DNA of 64,000 nucleotides from Winogradskyella sp. (GCF_003712105.1 NZ_RHLG01000002.1:248001-312000), one strand, 5' to 3'; positions 38,514 to 47,900 are shown, counted from the stretch's first letter. Notes: generated by a model from the sequence alone, not told the origin. Numbers and translations: made by a program.

Positions 38514-40738
38514 TGAACTACAAGCAAGTTTTAGTACTGTTTATATTTAGCTCTGTTTTTGCCATACTCAATGCGCAAAGCATTAAGGGATTGGTGGTAA
38601 ACGAACTTAACCAACCCTTAGAAGCTGCTTATATCTTTAACCTTAATTCGGAAAGTCATTCGCATACTACTGACAATGGTGTATTTGTTTTGACCAATAC
38701 TAAAGTTGGCGATTCACTACAAATAGGATTATTAGGTTATAGAACTAAAGTAGTCCCTCTAGTTTCTAATGATGTTTTAAATGTTGTACTTGAAGAAAAA
38801 GTATTTCAGCTTGATGAAATGGTTATTGAAGAAGAGCTTAACACTGTCAGTACGATTTCTAGATTAGACCTCAATGTAAACCCTGTGAATTCCTCACAAG
38901 AAGTATTACGAAAAGTTCCAGGTTTATTTATAGGTCAACATGCTGGTGGCGGAAAAGCGGAGCAAATTTTTCTTCGTGGATTCGATGTGGATCATGGTAC
39001 AGATGTTACAATAGGAGTTGATGGCATGCCAGTTAACATGGTGTCTCATGCACATGGACAAGGCTACAGCGATTTACATTTTGTAATACCAGAAACGATT
39101 AATAAAATAGATTTTGGTAAAGGTGCTTACTATGCTTCTGAAGGCGATTTTAATACTGCTGGATATGTAAATTTTAAAACTAAAGACTACCTCAAAGAAA
39201 GCAGTATTTCATTTTCAGTAGGTCAGTTTAATACCTTCAGAACTGTAGGTTTATTCGATCTTTTAGAGAACACGAAGAACCAGAATGCATATTTAGCTAC
39301 CGAATTTATTTCTTCTGATGGACCATTCGATTCTCCACAAAACTTTAATCGCTTAAATCTTTTTGGTAAGTACACGCTGTTCACACCAGATAATGATAAA
39401 CTGACTGTAACGGCTTCACACTTTACAAGCAGATGGGATGCTTCGGGGCAGATACCACAACGCGAAGTGGATAGTGGCAATATTACACGTTTTGGAGCGA
39501 TAGATGATACCGAAGGCGGCAATACAAAGCGTACAAACTTCAACATAACGTTTGACAAATATATCACTGATAATACTAAACTTAACGCCAATGCTTTTTA
39601 TTCATATTATGATTTTGAGTTGTATTCTAACTTTACATTCTTTTTAGAAGATCCTATTAATGGAGATCAAATACGGCAGAAAGAAAACCGACATATTTTT
39701 GGCGCTAATACATCTTTAAATTATTCGACTTTTTTAAATGAAACAGAATTTAATTTAACCACAGGTTTTGGCTTGCGTCATGATAGTGTTGATGATGTTG
39801 AACTATCGAAAACGTTAAACAGAAGGGAAACACTTGAAAACGTTCAATTGGGTGATATCAACCAGACTAACATTGACGCTTACGTTAATGCTGAATTCGA
39901 ATTCGGAGACTTTAAAATTGCACCTGCATTACGATTAGATTATTTCAAATTTTTGTATAACGACCAGTTACAATCAAATTTTGAAACGCAATCTGAAAGT
40001 AAAACTATTTTAAGTCCCAAATTGAACATCTATTATAATGCTGCTGACAATTTGCAATGGTATTTAAAATCTGGTATAGGATTTCATTCTAATGATGCTA
40101 GAGTAGTAGTTGCCAATAGAGGAGAAGATATTTTACCGCGTTCGTATGGTGCAGATTTAGGTACAGTTTGGAAACCCTTTCCAAATGTTGTTGTGAATTC
40201 TGCCTTATGGTATTTGTTTTTAGAGCAAGAGTTTGTTTATGTAGGTGATGCTGGTATAGTTGAACCAAGCGGTAAAACAAGACGTTATGGATTGGATTTA
40301 GGCTTACGCTACCAGATGAATGATTGGTTGTTTTTAGATGCTGATGCAACTTATACCAATGCTCGTAGTATTGATGAACCTGATGGTGAAGACTTTATTC
40401 CTTTAGCTCCAGATTTTACGTTTACAGGTGGATTATCCGTTGATAATTTGGATAATTTTTCGGGTGGTTTGCGCTTTAGATATCTAGACGATAGACCAGC
40501 AAATGAGGATAATTCTATAGTGGCTAAAGGCTATTTTGTTACAGATTTTAATATCAATTACAAGTTAAATAATATAACGTTTGGACTTGCAGTAGAAAAT
40601 CTATTTGATGTGGATTGGAACGAAACACAGTTTGCCACAGAATCCAGATTACAAAATGAAGCTCAATCGGTTGAAGAAATTCATTTTACGCCAGGCACAC
40701 CGTTTTTTATAAAAGGGCAATTGACATATCGATTTTAA
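38513..40738 (+). CDS. TonB-dependent receptor (carboxypeptidase-regulatory-like N-domain)
   Basis: GLVVNELNQPLEAAYIFNLN; plug SQEVLRKVPGLFIGQHAGGGKAEQIFLRGFDVDHGTDVTIGVDGMPVN; C-terminal aromatic TYRF. Confidence 0.9.
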   Translation: MNYKQVLVLFIFSSVFAILNAQSIKGLVVNELNQPLEAAYIFNLNSESHSHTTDNGVFVLTNTKVGDSLQIGLLGYRTKVVPLVSNDVLNVVLEEKVFQLDEMVIEEELNTVSTISRLDLNVNPVNSSQEVLRKVPGLFIGQHAGGGKAEQIFLRGFDVDHGTDVTIGVDGMPVNMVSHAHGQGYSDLHFVIPETINKIDFGKGAYYASEGDFNTAGYVNFKTKDYLKESSISFSVGQFNTFRTVGLFDLLENTKNQNAYLATEFISSDGPFDSPQNFNRLNLFGKYTLFTPDNDKLTVTASHFTSRWDASGQIPQREVDSGNITRFGAIDDTEGGNTKRTNFNITFDKYITDNTKLNANAFYSYYDFELYSNFTFFLEDPINGDQIRQKENRHIFGANTSLNYSTFLNETEFNLTTGFGLRHDSVDDVELSKTLNRRETLENVQLGDINQTNIDAYVNAEFEFGDFKIAPALRLDYFKFLYNDQLQSNFETQSESKTILSPKLNIYYNAADNLQWYLKSGIGFHSNDARVVVANRGEDILPRSYGADLGTVWKPFPNVVVNSALWYLFLEQEFVYVGDAGIVEPSGKTRRYGLDLGLRYQMNDWLFLDADATYTNARSIDEPDGEDFIPLAPDFTFTGGLSVDNLDNFSGGLRFRYLDDRPANEDNSIVAKGYFVTDFNINYKLNNITFGLAVENLFDVDWNETQFATESRLQNEAQSVEEIHFTPGTPFFIKGQLTYRF

Positions 40739-40845
40739 TATGAAAAAGAAAATTTTTGGTTGATTGATTGCTAACTAACAGTTGTGATTTTAAGGGAATC
40801 ACGAGCATAGAAATATGCTAATTTTTTGAGTTTTGTTAGTTTAAG

Positions 40846-40872
40846 CACCTGCTAGACATAGCAGGTGTTTTT
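40846..40872 (+). terminator. intrinsic terminator
   Basis: CACCTGCT-AGACAT-AGCAGGTG followed by TTTTT. Confidence 0.8.
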
Positions 40873-40924
40873 CATAAAAAATAAGATAATTATAAATGAT
40901 GAGTTTATTGAAAGGTAGTTGAAC

Positions 40925-40969
40925 CTCATAAAATGAGCCGCAATGAGTTATACACGTTGTTACCTACCG
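40925..40969 (-). repeat. attC-like element, 5'-half copy 4 (minus orientation)
   Basis: Minus strand GGTAGGTAACAACGTGTATAACTCATTGCGGCTCATTTTATGAGG: arm + AACAACG + ATAACTCATTGCGGCT, matching the 5' half of copies 1-3. It overlaps the HNH stop codon. Confidence 0.6.
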
Positions 40970-41688
40970 TTTATTTTCTTTTTCAATTCAGCAACACTTA
41001 AAGTGTCAATTGCTTTATGCAACATTCTATGACAATTGGGACATACAAGTGCTAAGTCTTTTAGTTTAGTTGTTGTTTCTCCATCAATTTTAGATAAAGG
41101 TATTCTGTGATGCGCTTCAATGAATCCTTTTCCTAATTCTCCATAAGTATCATAAAAGTCAAATTTGCAAACTTCACAATCGAGTTTGCCATATTTTTCA
41201 AAATAAAGATCTTTCTTTTTCTGATTTAGTTTATTATCTCTTTCTCTTAGTTTATGAAGTTTGTAAATCACTTTTCCTTCCTTGGCTGAATAAGTTTCGT
41301 CATCTTCATCATCTTGTATCTGATAAAGTTTTATGTTTATTTTTTGATTTGAGACAGTGCTTTTTATTTGGTTAGCTATAGATTTAAGCTCATCGTTTTT
41401 ACCTCTAAATTCAAAGAATATTTCTTTGTCTCTTATGCTATAGCTAGACATTCCTTTTCCATCAAAATCTGGGTCAATTGCTCTAAAATTGCTGAGTTTT
41501 AAACCCACACCATTTGGATTTCTGAATTTGAGATTTACTTCTCTTTCTTTATGAATCGGAAGTTTATTTAAAATCTCAGACAATTCAATCACTTTAGGAT
41601 TTCTGTTATCCATTTCTCTTGGCTCTATACTATGGTACAAGTCAAGTGCAAGTATAATTTCATCTCTTTGCCATCTTGGTGGTCTCAT
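40960..41688 (-). CDS. HNH endonuclease, McrA/ScoMcrA-like (putative modification-dependent restriction nuclease)
   Basis: CEVCKFDFYDTYGELGKGFIEAHHRIPLSKI...LALVCPNCHRMLHK HNH motif; N-term RWQRDEIILALDLYHSIEP...ELSEILNKLPIH...KFRNPNGVGLKLSNF. Confidence 0.85.
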   Translation of the reverse strand: MRPPRWQRDEIILALDLYHSIEPREMDNRNPKVIELSEILNKLPIHKEREVNLKFRNPNGVGLKLSNFRAIDPDFDGKGMSSYSIRDKEIFFEFRGKNDELKSIANQIKSTVSNQKINIKLYQIQDDEDDETYSAKEGKVIYKLHKLRERDNKLNQKKKDLYFEKYGKLDCEVCKFDFYDTYGELGKGFIEAHHRIPLSKIDGETTTKLKDLALVCPNCHRMLHKAIDTLSVAELKKKINGR

Positions 41689-41714
41689 GATTTATTCTAA
41701 TGGTAAATACTTTG

Positions 41715-42368
41715 TTATCTACCGTTTTCTTTTAATAATTTTAAAATTCGTTTATCTACATTAATAGCAAGGGATTCCATATCGTGACCTTTTTCTTTTT
41801 CTTCTTTGAAGATTTTTATAAATATAGGCTTGAATTTTTTAATTTCTGTTCTTTCAATTATACCATAATATTTTAATCTCTTCTCAATAACTCTATTATG
41901 TCTTGCTTTTGCATTCTTCAATTGTCTCTTTGCATCACTTATTATTTCATTAAAATGTATTTTTAGAGTTTCCATTATTGTCTCTATCATTTTATTATAA
42001 CCATTAACTAAATCTTGATTCAAATCTGAAGTTCTTTCTTCACAAAACTTAAGTAACGGTTTTTCAATTCCGTCTATATAAATTGGTAAATCTTCAAATT
42101 TGTTACAATCGAAATTATGCGCAAATTGATTTCTAATACTTAGTATATGCAATAAATTAGAGTAGTCTTTTTTTGTTAATTTTTGACAGTCATATAATAA
42201 GTCAATTTTTGATTTTAAACTTAGTGATGAAGATTTGTTACTTAAAGTTTTGGTTTCTTGATTTAATGCTAAGCCGATTATATTTTTTATAAGAAAAGAA
42301 GTAATACTCTCAATTCTTAATGTCTTTTCAATTGCCAATTGTCGATATGTGAAATCTTTTTTTTTCAA
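41715..42368 (-). CDS. hypothetical HEPN/MltR-like protein (TTG start proposed at 42368)
   Basis: SKIDLLYDCQKLTKKDYSNLLHILSIRNQFAHNFD with an R-x4-H motif (RNQFAH). The ORF-track start at 42452 lies inside the repeat element, so its first 28 aa are repeat-encoded. Confidence 0.55.
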   Translation of the reverse strand: MKKKDFTYRQLAIEKTLRIESITSFLIKNIIGLALNQETKTLSNKSSSLSLKSKIDLLYDCQKLTKKDYSNLLHILSIRNQFAHNFDCNKFEDLPIYIDGIEKPLLKFCEERTSDLNQDLVNGYNKMIETIMETLKIHFNEIISDAKRQLKNAKARHNRVIEKRLKYYGIIERTEIKKFKPIFIKIFKEEKEKGHDMESLAINVDKRILKLLKENGR

Positions 42369-42370
42369 AT

Positions 42371-42511
42371 GGTAGGTAATGGTTTTGGCTATGGCTCGTT
42401 GGGGGAAATGAGCTATGATTTTCCGCCGCAATCGAAAGATAGCAAATTGCAATGAATTTCGATTAGGAATTTCAGCCGTAATGAACTATGGCCGTTGTTG
42501 GCATAAGTATT
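42371..42511 (-). repeat. attC-like imperfect-hairpin element, copy 2 (minus orientation)
   Basis: Reverse complement aligns with copy 1 (21650-21785), about 86% over a 102-bp core. Outer arms: AATACTTATGCCAAC (RDD side) and TTACCTACC (HEPN side). Confidence 0.8.
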
Positions 42512-43117
42512 TTATTCCACATTGTCTTTTACAACTTTGGTTTTCGATAAAAAGTCGTGAATTCCGTTCTTAGCAAATAAAAACGAAACTCGGTCAAATG
42601 GAATAAGTCTACAAAAAGTCCGATTAATTATATCTCCATTTGTAGGATTTTCGCCATTCAATTTCACAACTTTAGTTTTTGTTAAAAACTTCCCTATAGT
42701 TTTTTGGAATTTGATTTCCATTATCGAATGGTAAGCAAAAAAACTTCCAAATATTAAAATCAGATTAATTACAGCAACAGTAAAGTTGTTATTTATGATA
42801 TAAGTCGGAAATATTAAACCAACTATAAAAAAAACAATGACAATCAAAATATACCAAACAATTGAGTCAATTATTAAATTGACAAATCTTATTCCAGAAC
42901 TCACAACATTTGAGTCAACTTTTTCTTTTTGTTCTTTTTCCGCTATTACTTTTTTTCGGATTTTCTCAAATTCTGATGTGTCGATATTCCGCTTTTCAAC
43001 TTCCGTATCTGCCGCTTCGATTGCTGTTGGAATGTACCTTTCTCTTTCGACTGTTACAATCTTGATTAATTCTTCATCAGTCCTTTCGGACATTACTTTA
43101 GCAAATTCGTTTTCCAT
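42512..43117 (-). CDS. RDD family membrane protein
   Basis: VSSGIRFVNLIIDSIVWYI...KFQKTIGKFLTKTKVVKLNGENPTNGDIINRTFCRLIPFD. Confidence 0.85.
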   Translation of the reverse strand: MENEFAKVMSERTDEELIKIVTVERERYIPTAIEAADTEVEKRNIDTSEFEKIRKKVIAEKEQKEKVDSNVVSSGIRFVNLIIDSIVWYILIVIVFFIVGLIFPTYIINNNFTVAVINLILIFGSFFAYHSIMEIKFQKTIGKFLTKTKVVKLNGENPTNGDIINRTFCRLIPFDRVSFLFAKNGIHDFLSKTKVVKDNVE

Positions 43118-43149
43118 AAGTTTGATGGTAGGTCAATACTAATACCAAC

Positions 43150-43173
43150 ACGTAAATATATCTGTATTTACGT
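43150..43173. repeat. 9-bp perfect inverted repeat ACGTAAATA-N6-TATTTACGT
   Basis: Direct reading; lies just outside the left edge of the RDD cassette. Confidence 0.7.
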
Positions 43174-43268
43174 CATTTTAATTCAAGATAGTAAATTCTT
43201 ACAAAGCATTAATAGTAATGAGCTATTTAATTTTATGACGCACTAGTGTGTACTATAAAACCTAATCT

Positions 43269-44060
43269 TTAGGGTGTGGCATTTACAACACCTAGTGTGT
43301 AGAGTTGCTCCATGGTTGGTGCTTCGCTACCACCTTTGGGCTCAAGTGTTATACCAAAGGCTTGGCTTTCGTTGTCGTTGGCAATAGCAAATATCTTATT
43401 GTCATCGGTATTGAAGTCGTCAATTGTACCCAAGCTTGTTGGCGTTAATGGGTTTAAAGTTAAAGACCAAACTTGCCATACTTTTCCTTCTGGAGCATTA
43501 GGCAAGCCTTGTGCATCGAGGTAGATGGTATTATCTGCTTTGTTCCAATAGACTTTTGCGAAGGTGTCTGTAAAGTCGCCTTGGCCACCTAATGGTATCG
43601 CTAAAATATCTTTAGCTCTTATAGAGTTTAATAAGTCTTTAGTATTGGCTAAGTCATTACGCGCTACTTCAATGAGTATTTCTAACTGTTCCTTTTCAGA
43701 AGTTACAGTTTGTATGTTTTCTTGTAGTGTGTTTTTAGTGTTTAATGCCCAAAATAAGCCAATTGCTAATATTACAGATGCTGCCCAACCTGTATACGAT
43801 ATCCAATTAGTTGTTTTAGGCTTCAACTCTATAACTTTAGACGTATCATCTATTTGTCTTTTGATAGAATCAAAACCAACTGTACTAGGTGCTACTTCTT
43901 CACTTAGTTTGCTTAGTGCAGTTTCGATAGCTAAAACTTCTTGGAGTATCTCCGGATGTTTTTGGGTAAGCTCATAGATCTCCTGATTTTCTTGTTCAGA
44001 CAGTTGCCCGGCTACGTATAGCTCTAAAATTCCAGATTCTATATAAGCGTTTACATCCAT
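43269..44060 (-). CDS. anti-sigma factor, RskA-like
   Basis: DVNAYIESGILELYVAGQLSEQENQEIYEL zinc-less N-term; one TM; LPNAPEGKVWQVWSLTLNPLTPTSLG. Confidence 0.88.
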   Translation of the reverse strand: MDVNAYIESGILELYVAGQLSEQENQEIYELTQKHPEILQEVLAIETALSKLSEEVAPSTVGFDSIKRQIDDTSKVIELKPKTTNWISYTGWAASVILAIGLFWALNTKNTLQENIQTVTSEKEQLEILIEVARNDLANTKDLLNSIRAKDILAIPLGGQGDFTDTFAKVYWNKADNTIYLDAQGLPNAPEGKVWQVWSLTLNPLTPTSLGTIDDFNTDDNKIFAIANDNESQAFGITLEPKGGSEAPTMEQLYTLGVVNATP

Positions 44061-44061
44061 A

Positions 44062-44592
44062 TTATAGTACCATATCTCTTAATTTCTGGATACAGTTTCT
44101 GTTTCTAGTTTTTATAGTACCAACAGGAATTGCTAATGTTTCAGCAGTTTCTTTCTGTGTGAATCCCTTAAAATAAAGAAATTCAATAATTGTTTTACAT
44201 TTTTCTCCGAGTTGGTTTACATATTTTTTAATTCCAATAGCATCAGTTTTCTCCTCAAAATTATCATTACCAGCTATTATATCTACGAAAAAGTCGGTGT
44301 TGAGGTTCTGTTTTGATTGCTTAAATGTTTTTGAGCGCGTCTTATCGATAGCAGCGTTTCGGGCAATATTAAGTATCCATGTAAAAAAACGCCCTTTACT
44401 TGAGGAATAACTATCAGCATTATTCCATGCTTTTATAAAAACATCTTGCATGAGCTCATCACTAATTGCTGCGTCTCTGACAATATTATAGACAACACCA
44501 TGTATGCTCTTGCTATACATATTGTATAGTTTTTCAAAAGCATCAATGTCTTTTTGTTGAAAGCGTTTTACTAGTGTGTCTAAATCTGCCAT
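44062..44592 (-). CDS. ECF-type RNA polymerase sigma factor (SigK-like)
   Basis: FEKLYNMYSKSIHGVVYNIVRDAAISDELMQDVFIKAWNN...FTQKETAETLAIPVGTIKTRNRNCIQKLR. Confidence 0.93.
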   Translation of the reverse strand: MADLDTLVKRFQQKDIDAFEKLYNMYSKSIHGVVYNIVRDAAISDELMQDVFIKAWNNADSYSSSKGRFFTWILNIARNAAIDKTRSKTFKQSKQNLNTDFFVDIIAGNDNFEEKTDAIGIKKYVNQLGEKCKTIIEFLYFKGFTQKETAETLAIPVGTIKTRNRNCIQKLRDMVL

Positions 44593-44628
44593 CTAAGGCG
44601 CTACCTTAATTTTGAGGGCTAAAATTAC

Positions 44629-44657
44629 AAAAGCCATCACTATTAATGATGGCTTTT
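44629..44657 (-). terminator. intrinsic terminator-like hairpin
   Basis: AAAAGCCATCA-CTATTAA-TGATGGCTTTT downstream of the sigma gene start / upstream of sodC stop side. Confidence 0.7.
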
Positions 44658-44680
44658 GTGTTATTATTTTATAGAATATA

Positions 44681-45265
44681 TTATTCGATTATTCCAGCAC
44701 AACTTACTCTGGCGCCAGCTGCACCAGAAGGTTGAGAAGTAAAATCGTCAGTACCTTGATGTACAATAATTGCTTTACCTAAAATGTCTTTATTCTCATC
44801 ACCACAACCTATACACCATTCATCAGTAGAGAACTCAACTTTTCCAAGGCCGTCAGCAGCTACATCAAAATTGCCAATATCGCCTTTGTGGTAACCTGTT
44901 TCGTTACCCCATTTGCCATGTGGTTGAGCAGTTGGATTCCAATGACCACCTGTAGATTTTCCATCGGCCGATGAGCAATCTGCTTTTTGATGAATATGTA
45001 TGGCATGAGTGCCTTCTGTAAGTCCTTTCATGTCAGCAACCATCGATACGGTACCATCATTTTGAGTAAAACTTACTGTACCTTCAACTGTACTATCGCT
45101 TTTTGGAGATAAGGAAATTGTCATTTCTTTTATGTCGTCGTTTTTCTTTTCAATCTCAACTTCTACTTCTTCATCAGTTTCAACGTCTTTAGAGCTTTTA
45201 TCATTTTTACAAGCCATTAGTAGCATCACTACAAATAAAAATGGCATTAATTTTAGATGTTTCAT
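44681..45265 (-). CDS. sodC: Cu/Zn superoxide dismutase, lipoprotein
   Basis: GTHAIHIHQKADCSSADGKSTGGHWNPTAQPHG...GDIGNFDV...AIIVHQGTDDFTSQPSGAAGARVSCAGI. Confidence 0.94.
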   Translation of the reverse strand: MKHLKLMPFLFVVMLLMACKNDKSSKDVETDEEVEVEIEKKNDDIKEMTISLSPKSDSTVEGTVSFTQNDGTVSMVADMKGLTEGTHAIHIHQKADCSSADGKSTGGHWNPTAQPHGKWGNETGYHKGDIGNFDVAADGLGKVEFSTDEWCIGCGDENKDILGKAIIVHQGTDDFTSQPSGAAGARVSCAGIIE

Positions 45266-45325
45266 CTTAGGTTTTTTTGGTTTGAAGTAAAGTTAAGCAT
45301 ATAACGCGTTCAATGCAAATTGAGT

Positions 45326-45814
45326 TTAGTGCTTCTTAAACCATAATCTTTGGTCAGAAATACCGCGTTTTAGATTCTCGGTTAGTAATAATGCTTTGTC
45401 AATTCTGGTCTGAGAGGATTTATATCTAGAAACCGCATAAATGATACTTCGTTTTTTACCGGCAGTAAGATTCTCAAAAATAGTATAGGCTTCATAATCA
45501 CTAAGTAGCACAGCTTCTAATTCTTCGGATAGTTCTACGCCATATTTTGAAGTGTCTTCGAATAGTTGAAGCTCGAAATAGTCATTTATAAAAACACCAA
45601 GCTCTTTTTGCTTGCCTCTGCTAAAGTAGATGCGGAATAGTCCTGTTTTTTCCTTTTTTAATGCTGCTTGAAATTCAATTTGCTTCTCTTGAAAAGTGGC
45701 TTGCACCTTAATGCGTTTATGATTTTTTTCGTGAAACTCTAAAGCAATCTCATCTGGCAGAATAACACTTTGTTTATCTGCCAGAGAGACTTCAAAAGGT
45801 TTACTTTTAAGCAT
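45326..45814 (-). CDS. YdeI/OmpD-associated (DUF1905-type) protein
   Basis: EKKTGLFRIYFSRGKQKELGV...ELEAVLLSDYEAYTIFENLTAGKKRSIIYAVSRYKSSQTRIDKA. Confidence 0.75.
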   Translation of the reverse strand: MLKSKPFEVSLADKQSVILPDEIALEFHEKNHKRIKVQATFQEKQIEFQAALKKEKTGLFRIYFSRGKQKELGVFINDYFELQLFEDTSKYGVELSEELEAVLLSDYEAYTIFENLTAGKKRSIIYAVSRYKSSQTRIDKALLLTENLKRGISDQRLWFKKH

Positions 45815-45833
45815 TTAATCTGAATTGCATTAA

Positions 45834-47789
45834 CTATTCGGTTTCAGTCTCAGCTTCAATTTTTTCTTTCATGGTCTCATCACCATCTTTTGGTGGTGCA
45901 TCATTCTTAAGATACTTATCTAAAAACTCTACAACTTTTGTATTGGCTTCAATCTGATTTTCTTTCTTAACAAAACCATGACCTTCATCTTCAAATAACA
46001 CATATTCTACTGGCACACCATTTTTTCGTACACCAGCTACGATTTCGTCAGACTCAACTTGTAATACTCTTGGGTCTTGAGAACCTTGAAGTACAATCAA
46101 AGGTTTTGTAACCTTATCGGTGTGGAATAAAGGCGAAATTCGTTTTAACCTTACAGAATCAGCAGAAAAAGGATCGCCTAATTCATCATAAAGTGCCTCT
46201 CTAAATGATTCCCAGTAAGGCGGAATACTTTTAAGCGTTCGCATCCAATTGGTTACTCCAAACAAGTTAACACCTACGTCAAACTCTTCTGGTGTATAGG
46301 TTAAGGCCGCCATAGTCATATAACCGCCATAAGAACCACCAATAATGCCAATTTTTTCACCATCTATTTCTGCTTGTTCTGCCAACCAGTTTTTTCCTTC
46401 TACACAATCTTGTAAATCTTTTTCACCATGGTTTTTGTCATCCATTTTATAGAATGTTTTACCATAACCGCTGCTACCACGATTGTTAACAGCTAATACT
46501 GCATAACCATGATTTACCATATACTGAATCATTGAGCTAAAGCCTTGGCGTGTTTGTCCTCCTGGACCGCCATGTACCCAAACCATTGCTGGTACCTTAT
46601 TTTCAGCTGAGGCTTGATGTGGTAAATAGTAAATGGCAGGAATTGTAGTACCATCAAAAGATGGATAACGAATAACTTTAGCAGTAACTAAATCCTCTTG
46701 ATTAATGTCTTTGTTTAGTACGTCACTCAACTGATGTTGTTCTTTTGTTTCAAAATTATAGGTATATAAGTTTGATGGTGTGTTAGAGCCACCCACATAC
46801 ATACGCATCCAGTTTTCGTCACGACTAAAACCAACACTAGTAATACTTTTATCTCCAAAGTCTGGTAAATCAATTGGTTTCATGGTTTTAGCATCCATAA
46901 CTTCAATGGCGTTTTTTCCATCTTCATTGACATAAACCACCATGTATTTGCCATCCTCAGTAAAGCCGCTTCCCATAATATCCCATTCTTTTTCTACTAT
47001 TGTCTTCTTTTCGCCAGTTGCCAAGTCGTAAGACATCAGGTAAGCGAACTCACTGCCATCATCAGTAGTATAATAGAATGTTGAATTATCTACCGAAAAA
47101 TCTTCTGCTGAATTTGCGCTCAAATTAGCATTTACTTTGGTCTGTTCTCCTGTTTTTGAATTGTAAATGAATAGGTCACTATCATTTGTGTTTACCACTT
47201 TAGATAAGGCAAAGAAGTTTTCGTCGCTAGACATACCGCTAAAATCAAGACCATTTTCATTTTTATATAATAATTCTGAAGAATAATCTTCCAGATTCAT
47301 TTTATAGACATCAAAAAATCTTGGGTCTCTTTTGTTTGAACCAAAATAAAGAGATTTTTTATCTTTTGACCATCCATAAAAGCTCGATTTTGCACCTATT
47401 TCTGGAGTAATGTCTTTTATGGTACCATCTAGTTCTCTGACAAAAAGATGGTCTATTTCATCACCGTTTCCGTCAGCATTTAACAACATTCTATTGTCCT
47501 CTGGGAAAAAGGCATCTGCAAAAATTGATGTACTGTCTGATTGCGTTATAGCTGTCATTTCTCCTCCTTTGGTAGAAACCGTATATACGTTATAAATTCC
47601 TGAACGATTACTAGAAACAAGTAATTGTGAATTGTCATGAGAAAAACTTCCGCCGCCAATGGCTTCGTTATCCATAAATTGCTCTATAGTGTACTGTTTA
47701 ACTTCTCTTGCAACATCAGTTTTTGTAACATCATCTTTGCAGGAGAAGAGCATCACAGCGACACATAATCCTAAAATTTTTGTTTTCAT
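45834..47789 (-). CDS. S9 family prolyl oligopeptidase-like peptidase
   Basis: VHGGPGGQTRQGFSSMIQYMVNHGYAVLAVNNRGSSGYGKTF; GGSYGGYMT; EGHGF; beta-propeller N-term. Confidence 0.93.
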   Translation of the reverse strand: MKTKILGLCVAVMLFSCKDDVTKTDVAREVKQYTIEQFMDNEAIGGGSFSHDNSQLLVSSNRSGIYNVYTVSTKGGEMTAITQSDSTSIFADAFFPEDNRMLLNADGNGDEIDHLFVRELDGTIKDITPEIGAKSSFYGWSKDKKSLYFGSNKRDPRFFDVYKMNLEDYSSELLYKNENGLDFSGMSSDENFFALSKVVNTNDSDLFIYNSKTGEQTKVNANLSANSAEDFSVDNSTFYYTTDDGSEFAYLMSYDLATGEKKTIVEKEWDIMGSGFTEDGKYMVVYVNEDGKNAIEVMDAKTMKPIDLPDFGDKSITSVGFSRDENWMRMYVGGSNTPSNLYTYNFETKEQHQLSDVLNKDINQEDLVTAKVIRYPSFDGTTIPAIYYLPHQASAENKVPAMVWVHGGPGGQTRQGFSSMIQYMVNHGYAVLAVNNRGSSGYGKTFYKMDDKNHGEKDLQDCVEGKNWLAEQAEIDGEKIGIIGGSYGGYMTMAALTYTPEEFDVGVNLFGVTNWMRTLKSIPPYWESFREALYDELGDPFSADSVRLKRISPLFHTDKVTKPLIVLQGSQDPRVLQVESDEIVAGVRKNGVPVEYVLFEDEGHGFVKKENQIEANTKVVEFLDKYLKNDAPPKDGDETMKEKIEAETETE

Positions 47790-47900
47790 CTGTTAATGTT
47801 TTATTGTTTTAATTGTCAGATGGAATTCGTCAATATTTATAAGTAAAATGTAATTAACTTATTTATTATGACTCATTTCATATTGATTGATTTATGTGAA

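Noticed and set aside
43243-43301. Direct repeat CTAGTGTGTA (43243-43252 and 43292-43301)
   Set aside because: Short, only two copies, one inside the anti-sigma gene end; could be chance.
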